Shown here: in pieces, positions 16,800 through 25,387 of the stretch
Position numbering within the stretch: position 1 is the stretch's first letter
Layout: each line of letters begins with the position of its first letter
Assembly: GCF_965208485.1 (NCBI RefSeq)
Contig: NZ_OZ242344.1
Coordinates: 2,418,001-2,482,000 of the forward strand
Reading direction: 5' to 3'
From: Poriferisodalis sp965208485
Lineage (GTDB): Bacteria; Actinomycetota; Acidimicrobiia; Acidimicrobiales; Poriferisodalaceae
DNA: 64,000 nucleotides
Notes under the pieces: model-generated
Database searches by the model: none
What the model saw: only the letters and a program-made list of their open reading frames with translations
Told to the model about the DNA's origin: nothing
Program-made: the position numbers and the translations under genes

Positions 16800-18064
16800 C
16801 CCTGATTATTCACGAGTGTGGTGTTCGGGGCTGTTTGGGTCCGCGGAAGAACCCCTCTGGCCTGCGATGATGCATGTCTGCAAAGAACGCATCGGCGGGT
16901 TCAGGGGGGCATCTGCGAGGTGAAACCTGTCAGTGTCGCGAACGCGTGTCTGGCAGGCGGCGGGGATCGGGTCGTGTGGGGCGCCGGGCTGTTCGCTTTG
17001 GGGGGCTTCGCGGACTGTGTCGGGCTGACCGGCGCGCTGTCGGCCGCGGTGCCCCGACGCGGGGAGCGCGCCCCGGTTCATGATCGGGGCGCGGTGCTGG
17101 TGCACGCGTTGTTGACGGTGGCCGCGGGCGGGGAGGCGTGCAGCGATGTCGAGCATCTGAGAGCGCAGCGGGAGCTGTTCGGCGGTGTGGCGTTGGACTC
17201 GGCGCTGTGGCGGGTGATCACCGGGCTGGGCGCAGCGGCGCAGGTGCGCCCGCAGATGTGGGCCGACGCGGACCGCAGCGGCGCGCTGGTGGTCGATGTC
17301 GGCTCGACGCTGGCGGGTGGTCCACTGGGAGAACAGGGCGGGCGCGGCGCCGCGGCCGCGCTCAGGTCGCGGACCTCGCCGACCTCGCCGATCTCTCAGG
17401 CCGGCCGCCCCGCACGCGGCTCGTGGTGCGCTGAGAGCCCCGCCACCCCGGCGCGCAGCGCAGCCTGTTCGCGAGCGAGAACTTCCGCTGCTGGGGATTC
17501 CTCGCCGACCAAGCCGGCCACCCGACCCGGCTCGGCCGCCTGATGCGCAAACACGCCGACACCGAGGACGCCATCGCACGCCTCAACCACAGCGGCATGT
17601 CGCGCGTGCCCTTCGCCGACTGGCACGCCAACAGCACACGGGCCGCCCTGCGCGCCCTCAGCTCGATGCTCGTGGGCTGGTTCCAAAACACCTGCCTCAC
17701 CTGCCCGCTGCGACGCGCAGCGCCCAAACGGCTCCGCCGGCAACTCTGGCACCTGCCCGCTGCGGTGTGCCGCAGCGCACGACGCGTCCTTTTGCGGCTG
17801 CCCCAACAGCACCCAGGCGCCAAAGCGCTGCTCGCCATCGCCCACCCCCACTGACACAACCCCCCCCCCCCGCACCCCGAACCGGCGCCTTCCCGCCCCG
17901 GCGGGCCAGCCCCCACACGCCCCCACAGCCACACCGGCCCCGCCGGGCACCCCCAGCACGCCCCAACAACCCCACCCGCACCGGTCCCGCCACCACACAC
18001 CGCCCAAAACCGGCACCCACCACACCCACAAAGCGATCAGAGCAATTCTCGTGAATAATCAGGG
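16800..18064 (+). mobile_element. IS1380-like element, second type, internally deleted
   Basis: Terminal inverted repeats CCCTGATTATTCACGAG (left) and CTCGTGAATAATCAGGG (right), flanked by CTAA on the left and CTAG on the right. It encodes the N- and C-terminal thirds of an IS1380-type transposase in different frames, lacks the middle of the catalytic core, and ends in a C/A-rich G-poor tail (17855-18040). It could move only in trans. Confidence 0.8.
16920..17854 (+). pseudogene. IS1380-type transposase with internal deletion
   Basis: GTG start. The N-terminal part VVWGAGLFALGGFADCVGLT continues to ALVVDVGSTLAGG, where the family DxDST motif again shows Gly for the second Asp. A deletion leads directly to DLADLSGRPPRTRLVVR, a stop, and in another frame EPRHPGAQRSLFASENFRCW, DTEDAIARLNHSGMSRVPFA and QHPGAKALLAIAHPH. 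The second catalytic Asp region is gone. Confidence 0.75.
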
Positions 18065-18067
18065 CTA

Positions 18068-19178
18068 GTGGTTCGTCGTTGATTTGGTTGGGGCGCGTAC
18101 GGTGGGTGCATGGCTGATGTTCTTGTGCTGTGCGATGAGGACCGTGCCGTGGTGGAGCGCATAGCGCGTTCGGGCTGTGAGCCGTGGCGTCGGATGCGGC
18201 CCGCGCGGGCGCTGCTGGGGCTGGCCGGCGGCGGGTCGGTGCGCGGGGTGGCGCGGCGGATGGGCGCGCATCAGGACACGGTGCGCCGCTGGCGTGACGA
18301 GTTCGAGTGCTCGGGCGTGGACGGGCTGGGCGCGGTGGCGCCGGGCCGGGGCCGCAAGCCGTCGGTGCCCGCGGCGGTGGTGGAGGCGATCGTGGCCGAC
18401 ACGCTGGCTGTGGAGCCCCCTGACGGAGCGGTGTGCTGGTCGACGCGTCAGATAGCGGCCCGTCACGGGGTGGGCAAGGACTTCGTGGCCCAAGTGTGGC
18501 GCGAGCGGGGGCTGCGGCCGTGGCTGGCGGCCGTGTTCAAGATCTCCAAGGATCCCGATTTCGAGGCGAAGCTGATCGACGTGATCGGCCTCTATGCCGA
18601 TCCGCCCGAGCGCGCTGTGGTGTTCAGCTTCGACGAGAAGACCCAGATCCAGGCCCTGGACCGCACCCAGCCGTCGCTGCCGATGCGCCCGGGCCGCAAC
18701 CGCACCCTCACCCACGACTACAAGAGAAACGGCACCGTTGACCTGTTCGCCGCGCTCAACGTCGCCACCGGCGAGGTGCTCCACCAGACCCGCCGCCGCC
18801 ACACCGGCAACGACGTGCTTGCGTTCTTCAGATGGACCGACCTGCACACGCCGCGCCACCTCGACGTCCACGTCATCTTGGACAACGTCTCAGCCCACAA
18901 GTCCGAACCCGTGCGCAAATGGCTCGCCCACCCCTGCCGGCGACGCTGGCACCTTCACTTCACCCCCACCAGCTCGAGCTGGGCCAACCTCGTCGAAGGC
19001 TGGTTCTCGATCCTGACCCGCAAAGCACTCAAGACACGAGCGTTCAACTCCGTCGCCGACCTCACCGACGCCATCGACCACTGGGCAGCCCACTGGAACC
19101 ACGACCCCCAACCGCTGCGCTGGACCAAAACCGCCGACCAGATCATCGCCAAAGTCAAACGAGCCCGAACCGCCCTAA
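18068..19178 (+). mobile_element. IS630-family element, right end truncated
   Basis: The left end follows a TA dinucleotide (18066-18067) with repeat GTGGTTCGTCGTTGATTT. The expected matching right end is absent: at 19179 a different small element begins and supplies the transposase stop codon. Confidence 0.75.
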
Positions 19179-19189
19179 CAGGGTGCTGA
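18110..19189 (+). CDS. IS630-family transposase
   Basis: 359 residues with an N-terminal helix-turn-helix domain (VRGVARRMGAHQDTVRRWRD) and a DDE core: VVFSFDEKTQIQALDRT (first Asp), VHVILDNVSAHKSEPV (second Asp) and SSWANLVEGWFSILTRKAL (Glu). The last residues LTGC and the stop lie within an inserted 99-bp element, so a few natural C-terminal residues and the right terminal repeat are lost. The catalytic part is intact but transposition would be impaired. Confidence 0.92.
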   Translation: MADVLVLCDEDRAVVERIARSGCEPWRRMRPARALLGLAGGGSVRGVARRMGAHQDTVRRWRDEFECSGVDGLGAVAPGRGRKPSVPAAVVEAIVADTLAVEPPDGAVCWSTRQIAARHGVGKDFVAQVWRERGLRPWLAAVFKISKDPDFEAKLIDVIGLYADPPERAVVFSFDEKTQIQALDRTQPSLPMRPGRNRTLTHDYKRNGTVDLFAALNVATGEVLHQTRRRHTGNDVLAFFRWTDLHTPRHLDVHVILDNVSAHKSEPVRKWLAHPCRRRWHLHFTPTSSSWANLVEGWFSILTRKALKTRAFNSVADLTDAIDHWAAHWNHDPQPLRWTKTADQIIAKVKRARTALTGC

Positions 19190-19277
19190 AAAAGTCGATT
19201 TTCGGACGGTTGCGTAACACAAACCAGCAGGTCAGGGACTTGCGCTCCCGGCCGAACCTGCATATTTCAGCATCCTG
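19179..19277. mobile_element. 99-bp MITE-like element
   Basis: Ends CAGGGTGCTGAAAAAGTCG and, as complement, CAGGATGCTGAAATATGCAG, imperfect inverted repeats of a type found on several IS families. It has no coding capacity. It truncates the IS630 element on its left and abuts the second IS1380-like copy on its right. Confidence 0.55.
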
Positions 19278-19280
19278 CTT

Positions 19281-20908
19281 AGCCCAGATTCACCGGTGGG
19301 GTTGGTGTGAGGGTGGGTGTGCGTCCGCTGGAAGGGTCTCTTGAGGTGGCGTTTTGTCTTTGACGGTTGTTCGGCGTGATGCCGTGTCGGGAGGCGCTTT
19401 CTGTGAGCAGCGTATCTGGGGGTCTGGACCGGATCGAGGCGGTGTTCGACGAGGGCATTTTGGTGGCTGACGCGGGCCTGCTGCTGGTGGGTTCTTTGGT
19501 GGGTCGGCTGGGTCTGGGGGGCTTGATCGATGACACGGTGGTCCCGCGCCAGGCGGGCCGCGGGTCGGGCGCGAAGGTGCTCACGGCGGTGTTCTCGATG
19601 CTGGTTGGCGGGTCGTTCATCTCGGACGCGGACCGGCTGCGGACCGCTTCGACGGGTTCGGTGCTTGGGTTCGCGGTGGCGGCGCCGTCCGCTTTGGGGA
19701 CGTTCTTGCGGTCCTTCGCATGGGGTCATGTTCGCCGGTTGGGCCGCGCCCGGGAACCGGCGCTGGGCCGAGCGCGGGAAGCTGGGGCTGCGCCTGGGGC
19801 GGATCGGATCACGGTCGGCGTCGGCTCCACGATGGCTGAGGTTCACAGCGGCGCCAAGGGCGGCGCTGCGTATGGGCACAGCGGGCGGCTGGGCTGTCAC
19901 CCTTTGGTCGCGTCCCGTGACGACACCGGCGAGATCGTGCATGCCCGGATGCGCAGGGGCTCCTCCCAGCGGGGCCACGTCCGCTTTGTCGCCGAGACCG
20001 TGAACCGGGCGCGCCGCCTCGCTCCCGGCGCCGGTCTCGCGCTGCGCGCGGATGCGGGTTTCTTCAGCTGGGACCTGATCGACAAGCTCAAAGCACACGA
20101 CACCAGGTTCCTGATCGCTGTCGCCTCCAACCCCAAGATCGACCGGGTCATCGCCGCAATCGACGACCGGGACTGGACCCCGACCGGCTACACCGACGAC
20201 GGCGAGGCCCAAGTCGCAGAGACCGAGCTGACCAGCGCGCGCCGCCCCAAAGACAAGCCGGCCCACACGGCGCGGCTCGTGGTGCGCCGCACCCGCCTGG
20301 TCGGCCCCCAAGCCGACCTGTTCCCCCACTGGCGCCACCACACGTCCGACACCGACGCCGAGACGCTCGACACCAAAGCCGCCGACGCCGCCTACCGATC
20401 CCACGCACGCGTCGAGCTCGCCGCCGGGGACCTCAAAGCCGGCGGCCTCGCCCACAGCCCCTCAGCCAGCTTCACCGCCAACGCCGCCTGGCTCGCCTGC
20501 GCCGCTCTGGCCCACAACATCGCACGCTGGACAGCACGCATCGGCCAAGTTCACGACCCCCGAAAGCTCACCGTCGCAGCCACCACCGCACGCCGCCTGC
20601 TCACCGTGCCCGGCCGGCTCGTCAACCGCAGCAGCCGACCCACCCTGCGGCTCCCCGCACAATGGCCCCGGGCCGACACGTTCACCACAGCACTGCAACA
20701 CACCCGCAACCTGCCCCAGCGCTGCTGAGCAAACCCCAGCATCACGCAGCGCCGCGCACCACCCCACCAAGACGCCGCACACAACACCCCCCCCAGCCGC
20801 CGCCGACCACCCACGCATCCGATCCCACGAACCCGCCACACCAACAGACCGCCCCACCGACAACCCGCCCAACCCGACATCACCCAACCCCACCGGTGAA
20901 TCCGGGCT
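19281..20908 (+). mobile_element. IS1380-family-like insertion sequence, copy 2
   Basis: Same 1628-bp element as 3645-5272, same orientation, with no differences seen. It forms the right boundary of the island. The bases just outside (20910-20926) repeat the sequence found outside the left copy. Confidence 0.92.
19379..20728 (+). CDS. IS1380-family transposase (copy 2)
   Basis: 449 residues, identical in translation to copy 1, including the GVGST replacement of the first catalytic motif. It is followed by the same G-poor 180-bp tail. The identity argues for recent duplication or gene conversion and offers homologous sequence for deletion of the intervening 15.6 kb. Confidence 0.9.
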   Translation: MPCREALSVSSVSGGLDRIEAVFDEGILVADAGLLLVGSLVGRLGLGGLIDDTVVPRQAGRGSGAKVLTAVFSMLVGGSFISDADRLRTASTGSVLGFAVAAPSALGTFLRSFAWGHVRRLGRAREPALGRAREAGAAPGADRITVGVGSTMAEVHSGAKGGAAYGHSGRLGCHPLVASRDDTGEIVHARMRRGSSQRGHVRFVAETVNRARRLAPGAGLALRADAGFFSWDLIDKLKAHDTRFLIAVASNPKIDRVIAAIDDRDWTPTGYTDDGEAQVAETELTSARRPKDKPAHTARLVVRRTRLVGPQADLFPHWRHHTSDTDAETLDTKAADAAYRSHARVELAAGDLKAGGLAHSPSASFTANAAWLACAALAHNIARWTARIGQVHDPRKLTVAATTARRLLTVPGRLVNRSSRPTLRLPAQWPRADTFTTALQHTRNLPQRC

Positions 20909-20927
20909 AAGCGCTTGCACGCTGTGC

Positions 20928-20943
20928 GTTAGCGTCGCCTAAC
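20928..20943. promoter_or_regulatory. candidate metalloregulator operator upstream of bfd
   Basis: Palindrome GTTAG-CGTCGC-CTAAC, 70 bp upstream of the bfd start. It shares the TTAG/CTAA arms of DtxR/IdeR boxes but has a shorter total length than the 19-bp consensus, so this is a suggestion only. The nearest candidate regulator is the DtxR-family gene on the other side of the island. Confidence 0.45.
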
Positions 20944-21012
20944 ATTGGGCATCAAGGGTGCGTGCACTGCTCCTTGGTGTGCGTCCCAGTGGCTCTGGAG
21001 CAAGCCGTTGCA

Positions 21013-21243
21013 ATGATCGTCTGCCAGTGTCTCTCGACCAACGAGGCAACTATCCGTCATTTTGCCGCTCGGGGTGCCGACACGGTAGGCGCAATCGGGC
21101 GTGCGTGCGGCGCGGGCACCGATTGCGGCAGCTGTCTGATGACGATTCGAGCCGTACTGGATCAATGCCGCGATATCGAGCTTGATCCGGCGCACCGCTC
21201 TGCGCGCTCGATCGCCTTCGATCCGGTCGCCGTCAGCGCGTAG
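21013..21243 (+). CDS. bfd: bacterioferritin-associated ferredoxin (2Fe-2S)
   Basis: 76 residues from the ATG that gives MIVCQCLSTNEATI; longer upstream starts are possible but the family begins here. The four cysteines Cys4, Cys6, Cys38 and Cys41 have exactly the spacing of E. coli Bfd, and bind a 2Fe-2S cluster. In known systems Bfd docks on bacterioferritin and reduces its stored iron for release. It is 69 bp upstream of bfr on the same strand, probably in one transcript, with a palindromic metalloregulator-like site upstream. Confidence 0.93.
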   Translation: MIVCQCLSTNEATIRHFAARGADTVGAIGRACGAGTDCGSCLMTIRAVLDQCRDIELDPAHRSARSIAFDPVAVSA

Positions 21244-21312
21244 CGGCAGGCGCGCCTGAACCAGGTGGCCGTCGCGGCGGGTATTCGCACAGCCTGCGCG
21301 TAGGGTGGAGCC

Positions 21313-21789
21313 ATGCGCGGAACCCCAGAGGTCATCGAGTTCCTGAACGAAGCACTGACAGCCGAGTTGACGGCCATCAACCAGTACTTCGCTGCCTCGA
21401 AGATTGCTGAGAACTGGGGGTACGGGCGGCTGGCGTCGCAGTACCACGAGGAGTCCATCGAAGAGATGCGCGACGCCGAGAAGCTGATCGACCGCATCCT
21501 GATGCTGGACGCCCTGCCCAACATGCAGCGGCTCGGCACAGTGATGATCGGTGAGAACGTGCCCGAACAGCTCGCGCTCGACCGCCGGCTCGAAGAGCAC
21601 GCCATCGAGCGGTACCGCGACGGGGTCCGGCTGTGCCTCGAGCATGGCGACGTCGGCACGCGAGAGCTGCTCGAACATTTGCTGGTCGGCGAGGAAGAGC
21701 ACCTCGACTGGATCGAGACCCAGCAGAGCCTGATCGAGGACATCGGCGTCGAGCGGTACCTGCAATCCCAAATCGGCAACACCGAATAG
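21313..21789 (+). CDS. bfr: bacterioferritin
   Basis: 158 residues, full length; 24-mer iron-storage protein that oxidises Fe(II) and stores ferric mineral. Ferroxidase ligands Glu18, Glu51, Glu94, Glu127 and His130 and the haem ligand Met52 are at the E. coli Bfr positions. The sixth ligand, His54 in classical Bfr, is Asp54 here (EEMRDAEKL), which would alter the dinuclear site. GGTGGAG lies just before the ATG. It follows bfd. Confidence 0.95.
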   Translation: MRGTPEVIEFLNEALTAELTAINQYFAASKIAENWGYGRLASQYHEESIEEMRDAEKLIDRILMLDALPNMQRLGTVMIGENVPEQLALDRRLEEHAIERYRDGVRLCLEHGDVGTRELLEHLLVGEEEHLDWIETQQSLIEDIGVERYLQSQIGNTE

Positions 21790-21809
21790 CTCGACGCCGA
21801 AGCAGCCTG

Positions 21810-23162
21810 CTACAGGCTGCCGAGAAGTTCGATGCCGGGGTCGAAGGCGGCTGCTGCGAACCAGAACGTGTCGACGTGCTCGACGGGCCGCAGCTGCGCC
21901 CCGGCCAGCGATCCTTCGAGCGCTCGCCCGAGCAGCGACCAGATCGAGCCGGTCTGGTCGTCGACGAATGCCCCCAGCGCCCCCGAGCTAGTTGCATCCG
22001 GCACGCGCGTGAAGGTGAGCCGCTGACCGTCCACCGTCGGGTCGTACACCGCGGTGGCGCCCACATCGCGGCCGAGTGCCACCTGCGAGTTCTGAATCGG
22101 CGTCGCAGTGCCCGGCAGGTGGAATGCCACGACCTCGGCGTCGCCCATGTCGACGCTCATGACGCCTGCGGTTGCCAGCGCCTCGTGCACTACTGCGACG
22201 GCGTCGCCGGCGTGACGTATGACCAGCACACGGGTCTGCGGGGGCAGCTGTGAGTCGGGCGCGTCGCCGAAGAAGTACGGGTCGCCGTCCGGACGGTCGT
22301 AGTCCACGTAGGGGTTGACGCCATAGGACCGGCCGAAGCCGCGTGGCCGGCTCAGGACGAGTCCGTTGGGGTGCTCGGCCTGGAACGTCTCGAAGGCGAT
22401 CGTGGCCATCGGGATCAGTTCGAGCTGGGCGCCGGTGAGGGTTCCGGCGATGGCCTGGCCGGTGAAGTGCGTCCAGAGGCTCTCGGTCTGGCGGTCGTAC
22501 ATGACCAGCGCCGAGTTATAGAGCTTGCCGGAGGTGCCGAAGTCGAGGATGCGATCGCCGAGCTGCCGGTGATACGCAATGGCCGTGTTGCACAGCGGGC
22601 AGTACGTGACAGTGACGGGTTCGCCGCCGATCGTGTCGTTGACGATCTCGTGCCAGATCATGACCTGCACCGGGTACGCGCGGGCATCGCCGTTCACGGT
22701 GATCGTCACGACGGCTTCTTGGGCCTGCACATACTCGACGTCTGAGGCGCGCTCGAATTCCGGCGCTTCGATGGGCGGGATGCCGTCGGGCGGCGGGCCG
22801 CCGGACAGGATGTCGTTCGGCGCTACCAGCGGCTCTGGCAGCTGCGACGCCGTGATGCCCTCACGCAGGGCCGAGACCGTGATCTCGGGCGGGTCGCCGG
22901 GGATCTGGGTGACCTCCAGCGGGACGATCGGCAGCGTGGTCGCCGCCGGCTCGGCACCCGAGGGCGCCTCAGTCGTCGCCGGCACGGCCACAGGCTCGGC
23001 TGGACCGGTCGTCGGCGCAGCCGCGGCAGTGGTGGACGCCGGGACCGCCGGATCGCCGTCAGACGATGCTTCCGAGCATCCCAGTACGCCGAGCGACAGG
23101 GCTGCGGCCGACGCTACGCCAGTCAGCCTGCCGACGATCCGCCGCAGCGGCAGCGATCTCAT
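21810..23162 (-). CDS. DUF3179-domain lipoprotein
   Basis: 450 residues. The start MRSLPLRRIVGRL is chosen because it gives a normal signal sequence ending in the lipobox LGVLGC (Cys29); an ATG 30 nt upstream is in frame. A Thr/Ala/Pro-rich linker (about 30-90) leads to the DUF3179 domain, with its hallmark VTYCPLCNTAIAYHR and the downstream LYNSALVMYDRQTESLW. Function is unknown; the conserved CxxC suggests metal or redox chemistry at the cell surface. It converges on bfr, with 20 bp between stops. Confidence 0.88.
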   Translation of the reverse strand: MRSLPLRRIVGRLTGVASAAALSLGVLGCSEASSDGDPAVPASTTAAAAPTTGPAEPVAVPATTEAPSGAEPAATTLPIVPLEVTQIPGDPPEITVSALREGITASQLPEPLVAPNDILSGGPPPDGIPPIEAPEFERASDVEYVQAQEAVVTITVNGDARAYPVQVMIWHEIVNDTIGGEPVTVTYCPLCNTAIAYHRQLGDRILDFGTSGKLYNSALVMYDRQTESLWTHFTGQAIAGTLTGAQLELIPMATIAFETFQAEHPNGLVLSRPRGFGRSYGVNPYVDYDRPDGDPYFFGDAPDSQLPPQTRVLVIRHAGDAVAVVHEALATAGVMSVDMGDAEVVAFHLPGTATPIQNSQVALGRDVGATAVYDPTVDGQRLTFTRVPDATSSGALGAFVDDQTGSIWSLLGRALEGSLAGAQLRPVEHVDTFWFAAAAFDPGIELLGSL

Positions 23163-23229
23163 CGGGCACCGATGCTGTTGCCGTGGAGCCATCGTGCGAC
23201 GCTACCTCCGGCAGTCCGCGTCGCCTTGT

Positions 23230-25113
23230 TCACACGCCGATGCATCTCCCTTCGGGCAAATGCCACAGGGCCCAGGACGCCGCGGGTTCGTCGACGAGAT
23301 GGCGGGCGTTGGCACAGCGCTCCGGTAGGTCGTCGTCTGCGATGACCAACTCGGAGCACGGGTGGCCGCCAGCGTTCAGCTCGACCCGTTCGTGCGCGAT
23401 CTCGGGCAGCTCCAGCCGGTACAGCCACAGCGCATAGTCGGGCACCGAGGTACGATCGTGCGCGAGGCACCTCGGACCGTCGCCGTCGACGGCTTGGGCA
23501 ACGACCTCTGCAGCAACGACTTGGCCTCGGGCGACCTCGCCGACATCAGCGAGGTGGCGGTGATTCGACACGGTGGCCGTCAGGCCCAGCGCGAGCACGG
23601 CGCCGACGAGCGTGCCCAGCGCTACCGGCGGGACGCTCGCTGCTTGTCTGCGCACTGTGGCCGAGGCAAGCAGCACGCCGATCAGGGCCGACACGAGGGC
23701 CGCCACTGCTACCGCACCGAGCCGCTCATCGAGCCACGTCCAGGCCGGGCTGAGCGACAGGGTCATGATGCGGCGCGGGATGGCCTCGTAGCCGTCGGAC
23801 GCAGCGACGACCAGCGCGCACGCGGTCAGCGCCACGGCAGCGCTCGTACCGAGCACCGCGGAGGTGCGACGGCGGCTGGAGTGCCGGGTCGCGAGCCAGG
23901 CCAGGGCCACCACCGCGAGCGGCACGGCCCACGGATCCACATAGCGCCCGTACAGCAGAGCGTCGGCGCGTTCGCTGCCGGTCAGCGTCCAGCCGCCGGC
24001 CAGCAGCGCTCCGAGCACCCCGATCGCAACGCAGACCAGTGCAGCCGTGAGGGCATCTGGGCTGCTGGTGCCTTCCTGCTGGGGCTGGGAGGCTCGTCTG
24101 CTGTCAGCGCCCCCGGGCAACGGCTCGGGGCGAGGCTGTCGCCCGAGCGGCCCGTCGGTCGTCGTTGCCAGCGGGTCCGGCGCAGTCAGCGCATTCTCAC
24201 TGCCAAAGGACCGCCTCCGGAACAGCTCGAATGCGAGCTCGAATGCGACTCCGAGTCCTGCGACCAGTCCGATCACACCGAGTCCGATGGTGCCGCCGCC
24301 CAGCGCCAGCAGTTGGCCCGCGAAGGTTACGATCGGTTCGAGCCCGCGGTCGAGCTGCGCCGCCTCGCTCAGCCGCTCCGCCGGCCAGGTGCCGGTGAGC
24401 GTCAGCGCCGCTGCCGTCGCCGTCGCGCCCCCAACCAATCCTGCGCCGAGAGCGATCCATGCACGGCGAGCGATCCTGCACAGCATTGCAGTGAGCACTA
24501 CAGCGACCACCAGCACGGCCATGCGAGCATGCACGGCGACCGTCAAGGTCGCCAGCAGGCCGGCACGTGCCCACGCTCGCTGGCTCGCCGCGGCGCCGGC
24601 AGCCGTCACGGCGAAGCCCACGCTGAGCGCCACGACGAGCACTGCCAAGGTCAGCAGGGTCTCGGGCCAGGCAATGCGCGAGGCGCTCGACAGCGACGGG
24701 TGCACTGCTGCGATGAGTCCCGCCGCCCCGGCAACCCTCCAGCGCTGCGAAACCACCAGACCCAGCCGGCCCGCCACCACGACAGCGGCGACTGCCGACA
24801 GCGAATTGACGACCAGCGCGAGGTAATGCACCGCCTCTCCCTGGGTCGGAAGCTCCGGGACCTGCGAAACGGCTACCAGCGGCGCTATCAGCAGCCCGTA
24901 TCCCGGCTGGAACGGGATGTCTTCGGTTGCGAGCCCGTCGCCGCCGACCCATTGGGCGATGCCCAAGTACGCCGGGATGTCAGGAACTGCCACCGGACCA
25001 CCTGCGGAGGTCGCTGTGCTCAGGTGCAGAGCGAGCACGGCGAAGAGCGCCCCCGCCCCGATGAGGGGCCACACGAGGGGCCACACAATGACTCGTGGCG
25101 TGTCGTGCTGCAT
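23230..25113 (-). CDS. multi-pass membrane protein, possible GT-C-type glycosyltransferase
   Basis: 627 residues with about 12 hydrophobic segments spread over the length, a hydrophilic central loop (about 300-350) and an extracytoplasmic C-terminal domain of about 100 residues with several Cys. The early loop VPDIPAYLGIAQWV, with Asp just after the first membrane helix, recalls GT-C lipid-linked glycosyltransferases, but no decisive motif is seen. It lies 67 bp upstream of the DUF3179 gene on the same strand. The long opposite-strand frame here is a codon-bias shadow. Confidence 0.65.
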   Translation of the reverse strand: MQHDTPRVIVWPLVWPLIGAGALFAVLALHLSTATSAGGPVAVPDIPAYLGIAQWVGGDGLATEDIPFQPGYGLLIAPLVAVSQVPELPTQGEAVHYLALVVNSLSAVAAVVVAGRLGLVVSQRWRVAGAAGLIAAVHPSLSSASRIAWPETLLTLAVLVVALSVGFAVTAAGAAASQRAWARAGLLATLTVAVHARMAVLVVAVVLTAMLCRIARRAWIALGAGLVGGATATAAALTLTGTWPAERLSEAAQLDRGLEPIVTFAGQLLALGGGTIGLGVIGLVAGLGVAFELAFELFRRRSFGSENALTAPDPLATTTDGPLGRQPRPEPLPGGADSRRASQPQQEGTSSPDALTAALVCVAIGVLGALLAGGWTLTGSERADALLYGRYVDPWAVPLAVVALAWLATRHSSRRRTSAVLGTSAAVALTACALVVAASDGYEAIPRRIMTLSLSPAWTWLDERLGAVAVAALVSALIGVLLASATVRRQAASVPPVALGTLVGAVLALGLTATVSNHRHLADVGEVARGQVVAAEVVAQAVDGDGPRCLAHDRTSVPDYALWLYRLELPEIAHERVELNAGGHPCSELVIADDDLPERCANARHLVDEPAASWALWHLPEGRCIGV

Positions 25114-25154
25114 GCCGCTGCGAAGGCTGTCACACCCGGGGTGCCGACAACGTC

Positions 25155-25275
25155 AACAGGCATCGCTCTCGCGTCATCGACGGCTTCACCGAGACAGCGG
25201 GCAGCCTCGTCAAGCTCATCAAGGGAGCATCGTTCGGGAACCGCCGGCTTCGGTCGCTGCCGAATCGGCGGGACG
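25155..25275 (+). pseudogene. ISL3 transposase C-terminal relic
   Basis: About 120 bp encoding FTETAGSLVKLIKGASFGNR followed by RLRSLPNR, which parallels the relic at 41281-41390 (PTETANNLAKLIKRVSFGNR then QPRPLPHP). Only the end of the catalytic domain is left. 25276-25387 shows nothing recognisable. Confidence 0.6.
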
Positions 25276-25387
25276 GTGTTCGTGAGGCTGGCGCCTGGGA
25301 GCCCGGAGTCGCCTCGGCGTCCGAGCGCTGAACCGGCATCCGCGAGCGGACCCGGCGCAGGCGTGTCCGCGGTCCCCGCACCGCAGG

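Noticed and set aside
3645..20908. Target-site duplication for the whole composite island
   Set aside because: Bases adjacent to the two outer IS ends do not form a clean short duplication; only the longer AGCGCTTGC repeat is shared.
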